Shown piece by piece: positions 26,877-35,553 of a stretch of 64,000 nucleotides of DNA. Position numbers and translations under genes: made by a program. Origin of the DNA: Pseudoduganella armeniaca. GTDB lineage: Bacteria; Pseudomonadota; Gammaproteobacteria; Burkholderiales; Burkholderiaceae_D. Below the pieces are notes generated by a model. The model made no database searches and was not told the DNA's origin. It worked only from the letters and a program-made list of their open reading frames with translations. The stretch spans positions 4,712,001-4,776,000 of the forward strand of contig NZ_CP028324.1 in NCBI RefSeq assembly GCF_003028855.1, written 5' to 3'. The number at the start of each line of letters is the position of its first letter. Positions within the stretch are counted from its first letter, which is position 1.

Positions 26877-28082
26877 ATGTTACCAGATTTCCATGCACGC
26901 GAAACCTTGCTGCGGCATATCCGCGACACCCGCAACTTCTACGATCCGCGCTCGGTGGACCCGAGCGGCGGCTTCTACCACTTCTACAAGGACGACGGCA
27001 CGGTGTACGACGCACGCACCCGCCACCTCGTCAGCAGCACGCGCTTCATCTTCAACTATGCGATGGCCTGGCGCCAGTTCGGCGAGGAAGCCGACCGCCA
27101 GCGCCTGCGCCATGGCCTGGCCTTCCTGCGCGACGTGCACCGCGACCCGATCAGCGGCGGCTACGCCTGGGAGCTGCAATGGCAGGGCGGCGCCAAGACC
27201 GTCACCGACGCCACCAACCACTGTTACGGCCTGGCCTTCGTACTGCTGGCCTACTCGCACGCACTGATGGCCGGCGAGACCGACGCGCGCGCGCACGTCG
27301 CCGAGACGTTCGAGCTGATGGAGCGGCATTTCTGGGAGGCGGCGCACGGGCTGTACGCGGACGAGGCCAGCGCCGACTGGCAGGTCTCGGGCTACCGCGG
27401 CCAAAACGCCAACATGCACGCCTGCGAGGCATTGATCGCCGCGTTCGAGGCGACCGGCGAGACGCGCTACCTGCACCGCGCCGAAACGCTGGCACGCAAC
27501 ATCGCCGTGCGCCAGGCCGCGCTGGCGGACGACCTGGTGTGGGAACACTACCGCGCCGACTGGTCGGTCGATCCGGACTACAACCGGCATGACAGCAGCA
27601 ATATCTTCCGCCCCTGGGGCTACCAGCCTGGCCACCTGACCGAATGGGCCAAGCTGCTGCTGATCCTGGAACGCCACCAGGCTCACCTGGCCGGCCCGGC
27701 GGACTGGCTGCTGCCGCGCGCCGTGCACTTCTTCGATGCCGCGCTGGACAAGGCATGGGACCGCGAACACGGCGGCATCCATTACGGCTTCGGTCCGGAC
27801 GGCAGCATCTGCGACGGCCACAAGTATTTCTGGGTGCAGGCCGAAAGCCTGGCCGCCGCCGCGCTGCTGGGCGCACGCACCGGCGAGGCGCGCTTCTGGG
27901 ATTGGTACGACAAGCTGTGGGCCTACAGCTGGGAGCATTTCGTCGACCACCAGCATGGCGCCTGGTACCGCATCCTGGCGGCCGACAACTGCAAGCTGAC
28001 CGACGAGAAGAGCCCGGCCGGCAAGGTGGACTACCACACCATGGGCGCCTGCTACGAAGTGCTGAACGTGCTGGAGGACTGA
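26877..28082 (+). CDS. AGE-family sugar epimerase/isomerase (probable mannose isomerase)
   Basis: A 401-residue cytoplasmic (alpha/alpha)6-barrel protein of the N-acylglucosamine 2-epimerase superfamily. Conserved stretches include HLVSSTRFIFNYAMAWRQFG, GGYAWELQWQGG, GQNANMHACEALIAAFEATG, FRPWGYQPGHLTEWAKLLL and DGHKYFWVQAESLAAAALL. The family includes D-mannose isomerase, mannose 2-epimerase, cellobiose 2-epimerase and GlcNAc epimerase. Given the adjacent sugar kinase and upstream mannanase operon, mannose-to-fructose isomerisation is the preferred reading. Cellobiose/mannobiose 2-epimerase is the main alternative. The ATG at 26877 has only a weak ribosome site (CGGAAAA). Confidence 0.82.
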   Translation: MLPDFHARETLLRHIRDTRNFYDPRSVDPSGGFYHFYKDDGTVYDARTRHLVSSTRFIFNYAMAWRQFGEEADRQRLRHGLAFLRDVHRDPISGGYAWELQWQGGAKTVTDATNHCYGLAFVLLAYSHALMAGETDARAHVAETFELMERHFWEAAHGLYADEASADWQVSGYRGQNANMHACEALIAAFEATGETRYLHRAETLARNIAVRQAALADDLVWEHYRADWSVDPDYNRHDSSNIFRPWGYQPGHLTEWAKLLLILERHQAHLAGPADWLLPRAVHFFDAALDKAWDREHGGIHYGFGPDGSICDGHKYFWVQAESLAAAALLGARTGEARFWDWYDKLWAYSWEHFVDHQHGAWYRILAADNCKLTDEKSPAGKVDYHTMGACYEVLNVLED

Positions 28083-28086
28083 CCCG

Positions 28087-29001
28087 ATGGCCTATCCCGA
28101 ATTCGTGGCCGCCGGCGAGGCACTGACCGACCTGATCGTTGCCGATCCGACGCAGCAGCGCTGGCTCAGCGTGACGGGCGGCTCGACGTGGAACGTGGCG
28201 CGCACGATGGCGCGCCTGGGCCTGCCCAGCGCCTTCGCCGGCGCCATCAGCCGCGACGTGTTCGGCGACGCGTTGTGGCGCGCCACCGAAGCGGCCGGGC
28301 TGGACACCCGCTTCACGCAGCGCCTCGACAAGGCGCCGCTGCTGGCCGTGGTGCACCGGCTCGACCCGCCGGCCTACTTCTTCGTCGGCGACGACAGCGC
28401 CGACCTGCACTTCGACGCGGCCCGGCTGCCGCCAGGCTGGCAGGCGCACTGCCGCTGGCTGCACTTCGGCGGCATCAGCCTGGCGCGCGAGCCGCTGGCC
28501 GGCAAACTGCTCGCGCTGGCGCGCCAAGCGAAGGAGGCCGGCATCGGCATCAGCTACGACCCGAACTATCGCCAGCTGATGGACGAGCGCTACGACGCCA
28601 CGCTGCAGGCGATGACGGCGCTGGCGGACGTGGTCAAGGTGTCGGAGGAAGACCTGGTGGGACTGTTCCGCCATGCCGATACGGCGGCCGCGTTCGAACG
28701 GCTGCGCAGCTTCAACCCGGCCGCGCGCTACCTGTACACGCGCGGCGCCGCAGGCGCGTCGCTGCACGTGGGTGACGAGTCCTGGCACATGCCGGCACCC
28801 GTGGTGGCGGTGGCGGACACGGTGGGCGCGGGCGACGCCAGCATCGCCGCCTTCGTCCACAGCCTGCTGCGTGAACCGGGCCGCACGCCGCTGCAGCACC
28901 TGCAATGCGCGGTGGCGGCCGGCGCCGCCGCATGCCTCGGCGCCGGCGCGACGCCGCCGACGTTGGAACAGATCGCGCAGCTGATGGCCAGTACCGCATG
29001 A
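28087..29001 (+). CDS. PfkB-family carbohydrate kinase (probable fructokinase)
   Basis: A 304-residue ribokinase-fold kinase. It has the N-terminal substrate region GGSTWNVARTMARLGLP, the lid strand FFVGDDSADL, and the C-terminal ATP-site signature DTVGAGDASIAAF with the catalytic Asp. It starts 4 nt after the epimerase stop, so the pair is translated from one message. If the neighbour makes fructose from mannose, this enzyme would give fructose 6-phosphate, feeding glycolysis without mannose 6-phosphate. 2-Keto-3-deoxygluconate kinase is a less likely alternative. Confidence 0.85.
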   Translation: MAYPEFVAAGEALTDLIVADPTQQRWLSVTGGSTWNVARTMARLGLPSAFAGAISRDVFGDALWRATEAAGLDTRFTQRLDKAPLLAVVHRLDPPAYFFVGDDSADLHFDAARLPPGWQAHCRWLHFGGISLAREPLAGKLLALARQAKEAGIGISYDPNYRQLMDERYDATLQAMTALADVVKVSEEDLVGLFRHADTAAAFERLRSFNPAARYLYTRGAAGASLHVGDESWHMPAPVVAVADTVGAGDASIAAFVHSLLREPGRTPLQHLQCAVAAGAAACLGAGATPPTLEQIAQLMASTA

Positions 29002-29008
29002 AGCACCG

Positions 29009-29059
29009 GGGACAGGCACGCTTGTGCGAGTCGTCGACTCGCACAAGCGTGCCTGTCCC
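29009..29059. repeat. Perfect 24-bp-arm palindrome, GACAGGCAC family
   Basis: Two perfect 24-bp arms surround a 3-nt loop (GTC). The outer ends are GGGACAGGCAC and the centre is AGTC-GTC-GACT. It is located 7 bp after the sugar-kinase stop and before a dehydrogenase gene on the same strand. The outer 9 bp and the GTC-NNN-GAC core match the 1573-1625 palindrome. The internal sequence does not. No T-run follows. Confidence 0.85.
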
Positions 29060-29106
29060 TCGGGTTAGCACTTATCATACCGGCATAGCCAACAGCCGGA
29101 GCCACC

Positions 29107-30489
29107 ATGAAACCCATTCTTGCCGCCGCCCTCACCCTGTGCGCGACCGCCGCGCATGCCGCGCCAGGCGCCACCGATGCCGCCCGCCTGTACCAGGCCC
29201 ACTGCGCGCAATGCCATGGCGCCAACCTGGAAGGCGCGGCCGGTCCGAGCCTGGTGGACAAACAATGGCTGCACGGCCAGCCGACCCGCGCCAACCTGGT
29301 CAAGCTAATCGCCAACGGCGTGCCGGACAAGGGCATGCCCGCCTGGTCGCAGACGCTGTCGCGCGGCCAGATCGACCAGTTGGCCGCCTACATCGAGCCA
29401 GGCGCGCGCCGGCCGGCGGCCGCGCCGAGCCAGCCGGCGCCGAAACCGGACGCGGCCCTGTCCCGCCTGACCCTGCCGAAAGGCTTTTCGATCGCGGTCT
29501 ACGCCGAAGGCGTCGACTCGGCCCGTTCCATGGCCGTGTCGAACAGCGGCATCGTCTACGTCGGCTCGCGCAAGGCCGGCAAGGTGTACGCGGTGGTGGA
29601 CGCCGATCGCGACGGCGTGGCCGACAAGGTGGTGGCGATCGCGTCAGGCCTGAACAACCCGATCGGCGTGACCCTGCTGAACGGCGCGCTGTACGTGGCG
29701 GAGATCGGCCGCGTGATCCGCTTCGACGACATCGACCGTACGTATGCCGCCAAGCCGCAATACAAGGTCGTCAAGGCCGACCTGCCGGACGACAAATGGC
29801 ATGGCGAGAAGGTCATCAAGGCGGGGCCGGACGGCAAGCTGTACATCCCGGTCGGCTCGCCCTGCAATACCTGCGAGAAGGAAGACCAGGCCTATTCGAA
29901 GATCTGGCGCATGAACCCGGACGGTTCGGGCTGGGAGATGTATGCGGGCGGTATCCGCAACACGGTGGGCTTCGCGTTCCATCCCGTCACGAAGGAGCTA
30001 TGGTTTACCGATAACGGCCCGGATGAGATGGGCGACAACACGCCCTCCTGCGAACTGAACGTGGCACCGAAAAAAGGCCTGCACTTCGGCTTCCCCTACT
30101 GTCACGGCGGCGTGTTCCCCGATCCGAAGTACGGCAAGGCGGACAGCTGCGCGGCCTACGTGCCGCCGGTCGCGAAACTGGGCCCGCACGTGGCGCCGCT
30201 GGGACTGGCCTTCTACACGGGCACGCAGTTCCCGGCGCAGTACCGCAACCAGGTGTTCGTGGCCGAACACGGTTCCTGGAACCGCACCCAGAAGATCGGC
30301 TACAAGGTCGTCCTGGTCACGCTGCACGGCAACCAGGAGGTGACGACGACGGACTTCATCGACGGTTTCCTGCAGGGCGACGACGTCAGCGGCCGGCCGG
30401 TCGATCTCGCCGTGCTGGCCGACGGCTCGATGCTGGTCTCGGACGACCATGCCGGCCGCATCTACCGCGTGACGTATAACGGAAAGTAA
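29107..30489 (+). CDS. Cytochrome c / PQQ-type sugar dehydrogenase beta-propeller fusion
   Basis: A 460-residue periplasmic protein. The signal peptide ends near AHA-AP. A short cytochrome c domain has heme motif CAQCH (Cys33, Cys36, His37) and the likely axial Met in GMPAW (Met77). A Pro-rich linker (about 100-118) follows, then a sorbosone/glucose-dehydrogenase-type beta-propeller (LTLPKGFSIAVYAEG onward, with CNTCEKEDQ and HGSWNR). It probably oxidises a sugar and passes electrons through the attached heme. Cofactor and substrate are not certain. It is monocistronic. Confidence 0.82.
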   Translation: MKPILAAALTLCATAAHAAPGATDAARLYQAHCAQCHGANLEGAAGPSLVDKQWLHGQPTRANLVKLIANGVPDKGMPAWSQTLSRGQIDQLAAYIEPGARRPAAAPSQPAPKPDAALSRLTLPKGFSIAVYAEGVDSARSMAVSNSGIVYVGSRKAGKVYAVVDADRDGVADKVVAIASGLNNPIGVTLLNGALYVAEIGRVIRFDDIDRTYAAKPQYKVVKADLPDDKWHGEKVIKAGPDGKLYIPVGSPCNTCEKEDQAYSKIWRMNPDGSGWEMYAGGIRNTVGFAFHPVTKELWFTDNGPDEMGDNTPSCELNVAPKKGLHFGFPYCHGGVFPDPKYGKADSCAAYVPPVAKLGPHVAPLGLAFYTGTQFPAQYRNQVFVAEHGSWNRTQKIGYKVVLVTLHGNQEVTTTDFIDGFLQGDDVSGRPVDLAVLADGSMLVSDDHAGRIYRVTYNGK

Positions 30490-30807
30490 GCGAAGGGCAC
30501 GCTGACAGATCGTCAAGTCACTGATTATTCATACAATTTTCCGCACGGGTGGACTTTTTTGGTGAGGCCCGCACGCGACCGGAAATCACTTTATTGTTGC
30601 CACGCATCAATAGAGCTGCTACTCTAACGGCTGAGCCAAGGAACCACGGCGGCCCCATCTCCCGCCCGCCCGTCCGCCTGCGCGGCTACCGCGCGGGCAC
30701 TTCCGCCGCCCATCCGCGCCCGATCCCAGCGCACTCGTCGCGATGCCTCGCGCCTCGCCCCTATCACGCGCCCGGGCCGCCCGGCCCTGCCTAACCGGAA
30801 CCTTCGC

Positions 30808-32412
30808 ATGTTGTCTCGCTTATCCATTCGTACCCGCCTGCTCGCCACGATGACCATCCTTGGGCTGCTCATTATCCTGACCGGCATCGTGGGCATTTAT
30901 GGCATCCGCTCCGTCAACGCTTCGCTGGAGGATACCTACAGCGACCAGCTGGCATCGTCGATGGCGATCGCCGAGGCGAAGAACCACCTGAGCCGCGCGC
31001 GCCTGGTGCAGGACCGCGGCGTGTTCCACCCGGACTCGCCGGACCTGGAAAAAGTGCTGGCGCGCTCCGACGAATTCCTGCAGAAGTCGGACGCCGCCTG
31101 GCAACGCTACCTGGCACTGCCGCAGGGCGCGGAAGAACAGGCACTGGCCGATGTCGTGTCGCAGGCACGCAAGGCGCTCATCGAAAAGGGCTTGCGTCCG
31201 ATGGCGGCGGCGCTGCGCGCCAACGACGCCGCGCGCATCGACCAGCTGGCGATGAAGGACATGCAGAAGCTGTACACCGTCTTCAGCGACGGCTCGGACA
31301 AGCTCGATGCCTACCAGCTGGAAGCATCGCGCCAGGAGTTCGAGGCCAGCCAGGCCATGTACGGCACGGTGCAGACGCTGGCCATCGCGGCCATCGCCGG
31401 CGGCCTGCTGCTGATCGTGGCGGCCAGCGTCGTGCTGGTGCGTGCCATCATGCGCCCGCTGGACGAAGCGCTGCGCCACTTCGACGCGATGTCGGCGGGC
31501 GACCTGGCGCGCAACATCGACACGAGCCGTCACGACGAGATGGGCACGCTGCTGAAGGGCCTGGACGCGATGCAGCGCCAGCTGGCCGTCACGGTACACG
31601 CGGTGCGCTCGGGCAGCGGCGCGATCGCGGTGGCCAGCGCGGAGATCGCCGACGGCAATCTGGACCTGTCGCGCCGCACGGAACAGCAGGCGGCTAGCCT
31701 GGAAGAGACGGCGTCGTCGCTGGAAGAACTGACCGCGACGGTGCGCCAGAACGCCGACAACGCGCGCCAGGCCAACCAGATGGTGGGCTCCGCTTCCAGC
31801 GTGGCGCAGCAGGGCGGCCAGCTGGTGGCGCAGGTGGTCGACACGATGGGCACGATCACCGACTCCTCGCGCAAGATCGTCGACATCATCGCCGTCATCG
31901 ACGGCATCGCCTTCCAGACCAATATCCTGGCGCTGAATGCTGCCGTGGAGGCGGCGCGCGCGGGTGAACAGGGCCGCGGCTTCGCCGTCGTCGCCAGCGA
32001 GGTGCGCAACCTGGCGCAGCGCTCGGCCGCCGCTGCCAAGGAAATCAAGGCGCTGATCGACAGCTCGGTGGCGAACGTGGACGCGGGTTCGGCGCTGGTC
32101 GACCAGGCCGGCGCCACGATGACGCAGATCGTCACCAGTGTCGCGCAGGTGGCCGACATCATGACGGAGATCATGTCCGCCAGCAACGAGCAAAGCGCCG
32201 GCATCGACCTGATTCACAACGCCGTCGTGCAGATGGACCAGGTCACGCAGCAGAATGCCGCGCTGGTCGAGGAAGCGGCCGCCGCGGCCGGGGCCCTGCA
32301 GGAGCAGGCAGCGGCCCTGGAGCAGACGGTGGGTGTGTTCCAACTGGAGCGCGCGACGGCGGGGTCGCTGCCGCGCCGGCCAGCGTCAGCAACGACGCTG
32401 GCGCTGGCCTGA
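30808..32412 (+). CDS. Methyl-accepting chemotaxis protein (4HB sensor)
   Basis: A 534-residue chemoreceptor. It has a transmembrane segment near residues 13-32, a four-helix-bundle ligand domain in the periplasm (about 33-188), a second membrane segment near 190-212 and HAMP. The signalling coiled coil follows, with the conserved hairpin tip (IIAVIDGIAFQTNILALNAAVEAARAGEQGRGFAVVASEVRNLAQRS, near residues 350-410). The ligand is unknown. The C-terminus lacks a CheR-docking pentapeptide. The 318-bp gap upstream (30490-30807) shows no gene and no confident promoter. Confidence 0.93.
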   Translation: MLSRLSIRTRLLATMTILGLLIILTGIVGIYGIRSVNASLEDTYSDQLASSMAIAEAKNHLSRARLVQDRGVFHPDSPDLEKVLARSDEFLQKSDAAWQRYLALPQGAEEQALADVVSQARKALIEKGLRPMAAALRANDAARIDQLAMKDMQKLYTVFSDGSDKLDAYQLEASRQEFEASQAMYGTVQTLAIAAIAGGLLLIVAASVVLVRAIMRPLDEALRHFDAMSAGDLARNIDTSRHDEMGTLLKGLDAMQRQLAVTVHAVRSGSGAIAVASAEIADGNLDLSRRTEQQAASLEETASSLEELTATVRQNADNARQANQMVGSASSVAQQGGQLVAQVVDTMGTITDSSRKIVDIIAVIDGIAFQTNILALNAAVEAARAGEQGRGFAVVASEVRNLAQRSAAAAKEIKALIDSSVANVDAGSALVDQAGATMTQIVTSVAQVADIMTEIMSASNEQSAGIDLIHNAVVQMDQVTQQNAALVEEAAAAAGALQEQAAALEQTVGVFQLERATAGSLPRRPASATTLALA

Positions 32413-32416
32413 AGGA

Positions 32417-32994
32417 TTACTGCTTGCGGCGGCGCCGTGCCATCAGGGCAACCATGCCCAGGCCGGCGCCCAGCATGGCGTAGGCGGACGGTTCCGGTAC
32501 CGGCGGCGTGACCGTCAAGGTCAATCGGGTTTCGGGCGTCCAGTAGAAACCTTCGTACGAGATCTCCGCCTCGCCCGAAGTATAGTGAAAACCGGTAAAG
32601 GCGTACTGGCCGCTGATGGTACGCGACCAGCTGCTTGCATCGAAGTCCCGGTAACCTGACGTTCCCTCGAAGCTCAGGTCGTTCCCGCCGTTATACGAGA
32701 ACGCGTCCAGGCACCAGCTGAAGCCCTCCTCGTAGCCGCACCGTCCATGCGTCTCCATTATCCACGAGGGAATGGAAAAGTGCGGGAACGAAATCTCGCG
32801 CACCTCGTCGACGGTGAATTTGCCATCGCCATTGACATCGTCGATCACCGCGCGCAGCCGTGCGCTGCGGGCCGGGTCGAACTCGTGGTATTGTAGTCGG
32901 CCAGCCCCATGTAGGTTGCCTCCAGCACGTAGGGATTGGCTTGCGCCAGGGAACATGCTGCCATCGATAACGCCAGGATCGCCTTTTTCAACAT
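32417..32994 (-). CDS. PEP-CTERM protein with EF-hand-like loop, frameshifted
   Basis: A secreted protein with a C-terminal PEP-CTERM sorting signal (VPEPSAYAMLGAGLGMVALMARRRRKQ: PEP, hydrophobic helix, basic tail). It would be processed by an exosortase and linked to exopolysaccharide biogenesis. An EF-hand/dockerin-like loop, DVNGDGKFTVDE, lies near the N-terminus of the mature part. The signal peptide (MLKKAILALSMAACSLAQA) lies in another frame. One missing base near 32887-32895 (ADYN to YHEFDP) joins them. The ATG at 32994 follows TGGAG. Restored length is about 192 residues. Confidence 0.78.
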
Positions 32995-33023
32995 GGTGTT
33001 CTCCATATTTAATCCAACATTAA

Positions 33024-34163
33024 CTATTCATTTGACAGTGATCCGCAGCGAGAAAATAATGCAGCGGCCATCGATAATATTACACTAATAATTTTTGTTA
33101 TTAATTGTATTATTCGCTGCCGCAACGGCGCATTGAGGGAATCAGAGCGTTCGGAGCACCGTTGCAAGCCGGGCCATGGGTCACCTGACAGCGTAATGAA
33201 CGGCACGCGCCGTCGAGCCAGCTCCTCGAGGTACCAGGCATGCTGGCGCAGCCGGAACGCGCCGCCCTGGCGCGTGCCATCCTGCACGAACGGGAAATCC
33301 GGTGCGCACAGGAATACCGCGTCATACCGGCGTTGCGCCAGCCGTGCCAGCGCCGGCTCGACCCGGCCGAACAGCTCGAGACTGTAGAACAGCGTCGTCA
33401 GCGGCGACGTGTCGCAGCTCAACCAGCGTACCGCATGGCCGGCCAGCTGTCGTTCCTGCGCCACCTGGGTGCGCGCGATGCGCAGCATGTCCTCGAACGT
33501 CAGTCGACCGCCGCGCTCTTCCCACAACGTGCGCCCGTATTCGGGCACGTGCACGCTGCCGATGGCCTGAGCGAAGGCCGCGGCCATGCTGGACTTGCCG
33601 CTCGATTCGCCGCCCAGGAAGCAGGCCCGCTGCACGAAGTCGCCGTACACCACGGGGGACAACAACTGGCGCTTGCCGTGCACGTCGGCGCGCACGGCGG
33701 TGCCGGAGACGGGGACGATGCGCCGCGCCGGATCGACGCTGACGTGCCGCACCGGATGACCGAACGCCGCCGCCAGGGCGCGGGCGAAACCGTCGCCATA
33801 GTCCTCGCTGGTGAACACCGCGTCGACGCTGCGGCCCAGCAGCGCCGTGCACAGCCAGGCGACGCAGCGGCGCTGCTCCTCATCGGCTGCCGCGTTGTCC
33901 GGCAGGCGCCGCGGCGCCAGGCCGCGCGCGCGGCAGCGGGCGGCCAGGCGCGCATCGTCCAGCACCAGCAGCGTCGCGGCCGGAAAGCGCGTACGCAGCC
34001 AGCGCTCGCGCCGCGCCGGCTCCAGGCCTGCGAACTCCGGCTTGGTGTAGCTGATGACGATGACGTCGTCGCACTGCGCCGACGCGGTGTCGATCAACAG
34101 CTCGTGGCCCTGGTGCAGCGGGCAGAACTTGCCGACCACGAGACCGGTACGAAAAGCCTTCAT
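33024..34163 (-). CDS. nadR: NadR-like NMN adenylyltransferase/ribosylnicotinamide kinase
   Basis: A 379-residue bifunctional NAD-salvage protein. The N-terminal nucleotidyltransferase domain has GKFCPLHQGHELLID (HxGH motif). The C-terminal P-loop kinase domain has FLGGESSGKSSMAAAFA near residue 190 and VPEYGRTLWEE. The N-terminal HTH repressor domain of enterobacterial NadR is absent. The last 30 or so residues run into AT-rich sequence and look unlike coding DNA, so the true end may be a little earlier or altered by an indel. The ATG overlaps the stop of the upstream gene (ATGA). Confidence 0.83.
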   Translation of the reverse strand: MKAFRTGLVVGKFCPLHQGHELLIDTASAQCDDVIVISYTKPEFAGLEPARRERWLRTRFPAATLLVLDDARLAARCRARGLAPRRLPDNAAADEEQRRCVAWLCTALLGRSVDAVFTSEDYGDGFARALAAAFGHPVRHVSVDPARRIVPVSGTAVRADVHGKRQLLSPVVYGDFVQRACFLGGESSGKSSMAAAFAQAIGSVHVPEYGRTLWEERGGRLTFEDMLRIARTQVAQERQLAGHAVRWLSCDTSPLTTLFYSLELFGRVEPALARLAQRRYDAVFLCAPDFPFVQDGTRQGGAFRLRQHAWYLEELARRRVPFITLSGDPWPGLQRCSERSDSLNAPLRQRIIQLITKIISVILSMAAALFSRCGSLSNE

Positions 34164-34704
34164 GCCAGGGCCTCGCCCAGGTCGGACGTGTACTGCACCA
34201 CCTTGTCCTCGGCAGCCAGCAGTGCAACCCGCAGCGGCACGGGTCCGAACAGCGCCGCCAGCGCGGCGCGCGCGGCGCCGGCCCACTGCTGGCCATTGGC
34301 GTCCAGCCGCAAGGTCAGCGCGCCGGCGGCGTCCTGGTGCACGGCGAAATGCGCCAGCGGCAGCACTTGCGCCGCGCCGCGAACGTCAGGAGCGGCAGCA
34401 GCACGTAGCTCGAGTAGCTCTGCGCCGACGGCAGGGTCAAGGTGCGCTTGCTGTCGCCCACGCTGTAGCGCTGTTCCGGTCCGTGGTTGTATTCGATGTC
34501 GTAGTGCGGGCTGACGATGGCGTTGTTGACGATCCAGAAGTAGGCCTGGCGCAGCTTCTCGTCCAGGCCCTGGCCGGCCGGCGCCGCCTCGTCCACCGCT
34601 GCCGGTCCACGATACAGATCGGCCACGTCGAAGTGACGGGCCTTGACGGCGGGGCGGGGGTTGGTGGGGGCTTGCGAGAGGTGTTTGAACAGATTGAAGA
34701 CCAT
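34160..34704 (-). CDS. Unknown protein coupled to nadR, frameshifted
   Basis: No family recognised. The protein begins MVFNLFKHLSQ and contains QAYFWIVNNAIVSPHYDIEYNHGPEQRYSVGD. It continues in another frame as AAQVLPLAHFAVHQ to its end at 34160. One missing base at about 34376-34384 restores a protein of about 181 residues. Its stop overlaps the nadR start as ATGA, so the two are translationally coupled, suggesting a role linked to pyridine nucleotide salvage (inference). Confidence 0.65.
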
Positions 34705-34891
34705 GTCGTTATTGTAACCCCTCGGTGAATGACGCCCGCAGTCATGAATAGAATCCGGCTGCTGCGTCGAGCATACCGTCCGCGGATTTATCATATGGAA
34801 TGGCTTGATCGTCGTTTGCAGTCGACGAGGCGGATAGCAGGTATTCACCCGGCTATCATCGAGAGTAATTCCATCTGCTGAACGGTTAATC

Positions 34892-35236
34892 ATGCGTCGA
34901 TCCAAGCGGTTCACTGTCCTTGCCATCTACGGCGCAATGGTACTGCTCGCACTGCTGGGTTTTTTGATGGATAGCGAAATGTTTTTCGTGGCGATCATCG
35001 GGCTTTGCACCGCTGCGCTTGCCGAGCTTTACGAGCCGATCCATGCGGCGGCAAAGGGCGCAATCAGCGACAGGGCCAAGTCAATTCAGTTCAGACTGAT
35101 TGTCCTGCTGCTGGCAACCTCAGTGGGGTGCTGCGCAACCGCGTATTTTGCTTTCGGCGATATCGGGTGGTCAGGGTTCATGCTTGGACTCGCCGCAGCA
35201 TGCATGCGGTCATTGGTCGACCGTGACACGTGGTGA
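34892..35236 (+). CDS. Small hypothetical membrane protein
   Basis: A 114-residue protein with a basic N-terminus (MRRSKRF) and about three to four hydrophobic segments (residues 8-22, 26-42, 68-86, 90-102). No family recognised. It lies alone between the nadR pair and the pnp terminator. A short purine-poor leader gives no strong ribosome site, so the start is less certain. The region behind it (35237-35475) shows nothing recognisable. Confidence 0.5.
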   Translation: MRRSKRFTVLAIYGAMVLLALLGFLMDSEMFFVAIIGLCTAALAELYEPIHAAAKGAISDRAKSIQFRLIVLLLATSVGCCATAYFAFGDIGWSGFMLGLAAACMRSLVDRDTW

Positions 35237-35475
35237 TGTGTACATCGATTGAAGAGCCGTTCATGGCGTCCGGTTGGTTTACCGCATCCGATGTGAACGG
35301 TGGCGAAACGAGCAGCAACGCCACCGGTTTCACCACGCTCGCTGAACAGCATAGACGAATACCTGCCTCCCGCGCGTCGACGACATCGGCATGGTAGCTG
35401 GGAGAACGGATGGTTGCATGCGTGCTGACCGGATGGTGGTTTGAATTCTCCAGCCAGCTGATCCGTACAGCGCCA

Positions 35476-35506
35476 TAAAAAAAGCCGCCAAGGCTTGCGC
35501 CATGGC
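35476..35506 (-). terminator. Rho-independent terminator of rpsO-pnp
   Basis: On the minus strand, a GCCGCCA/TGGCGGC stem with a 12-nt loop is followed by a run of seven T. It lies about 50 bp beyond the pnp stop, the expected place for the end of the rpsO-pnp transcript. A second GC palindrome (CCCGGG...CCCGGG) sits between it and pnp. Confidence 0.8.
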
Positions 35507-35553
35507 GGCCAACAGACCCGGGATCGGGGCCCCGGGCTGTTCGGTGGGCAGCC

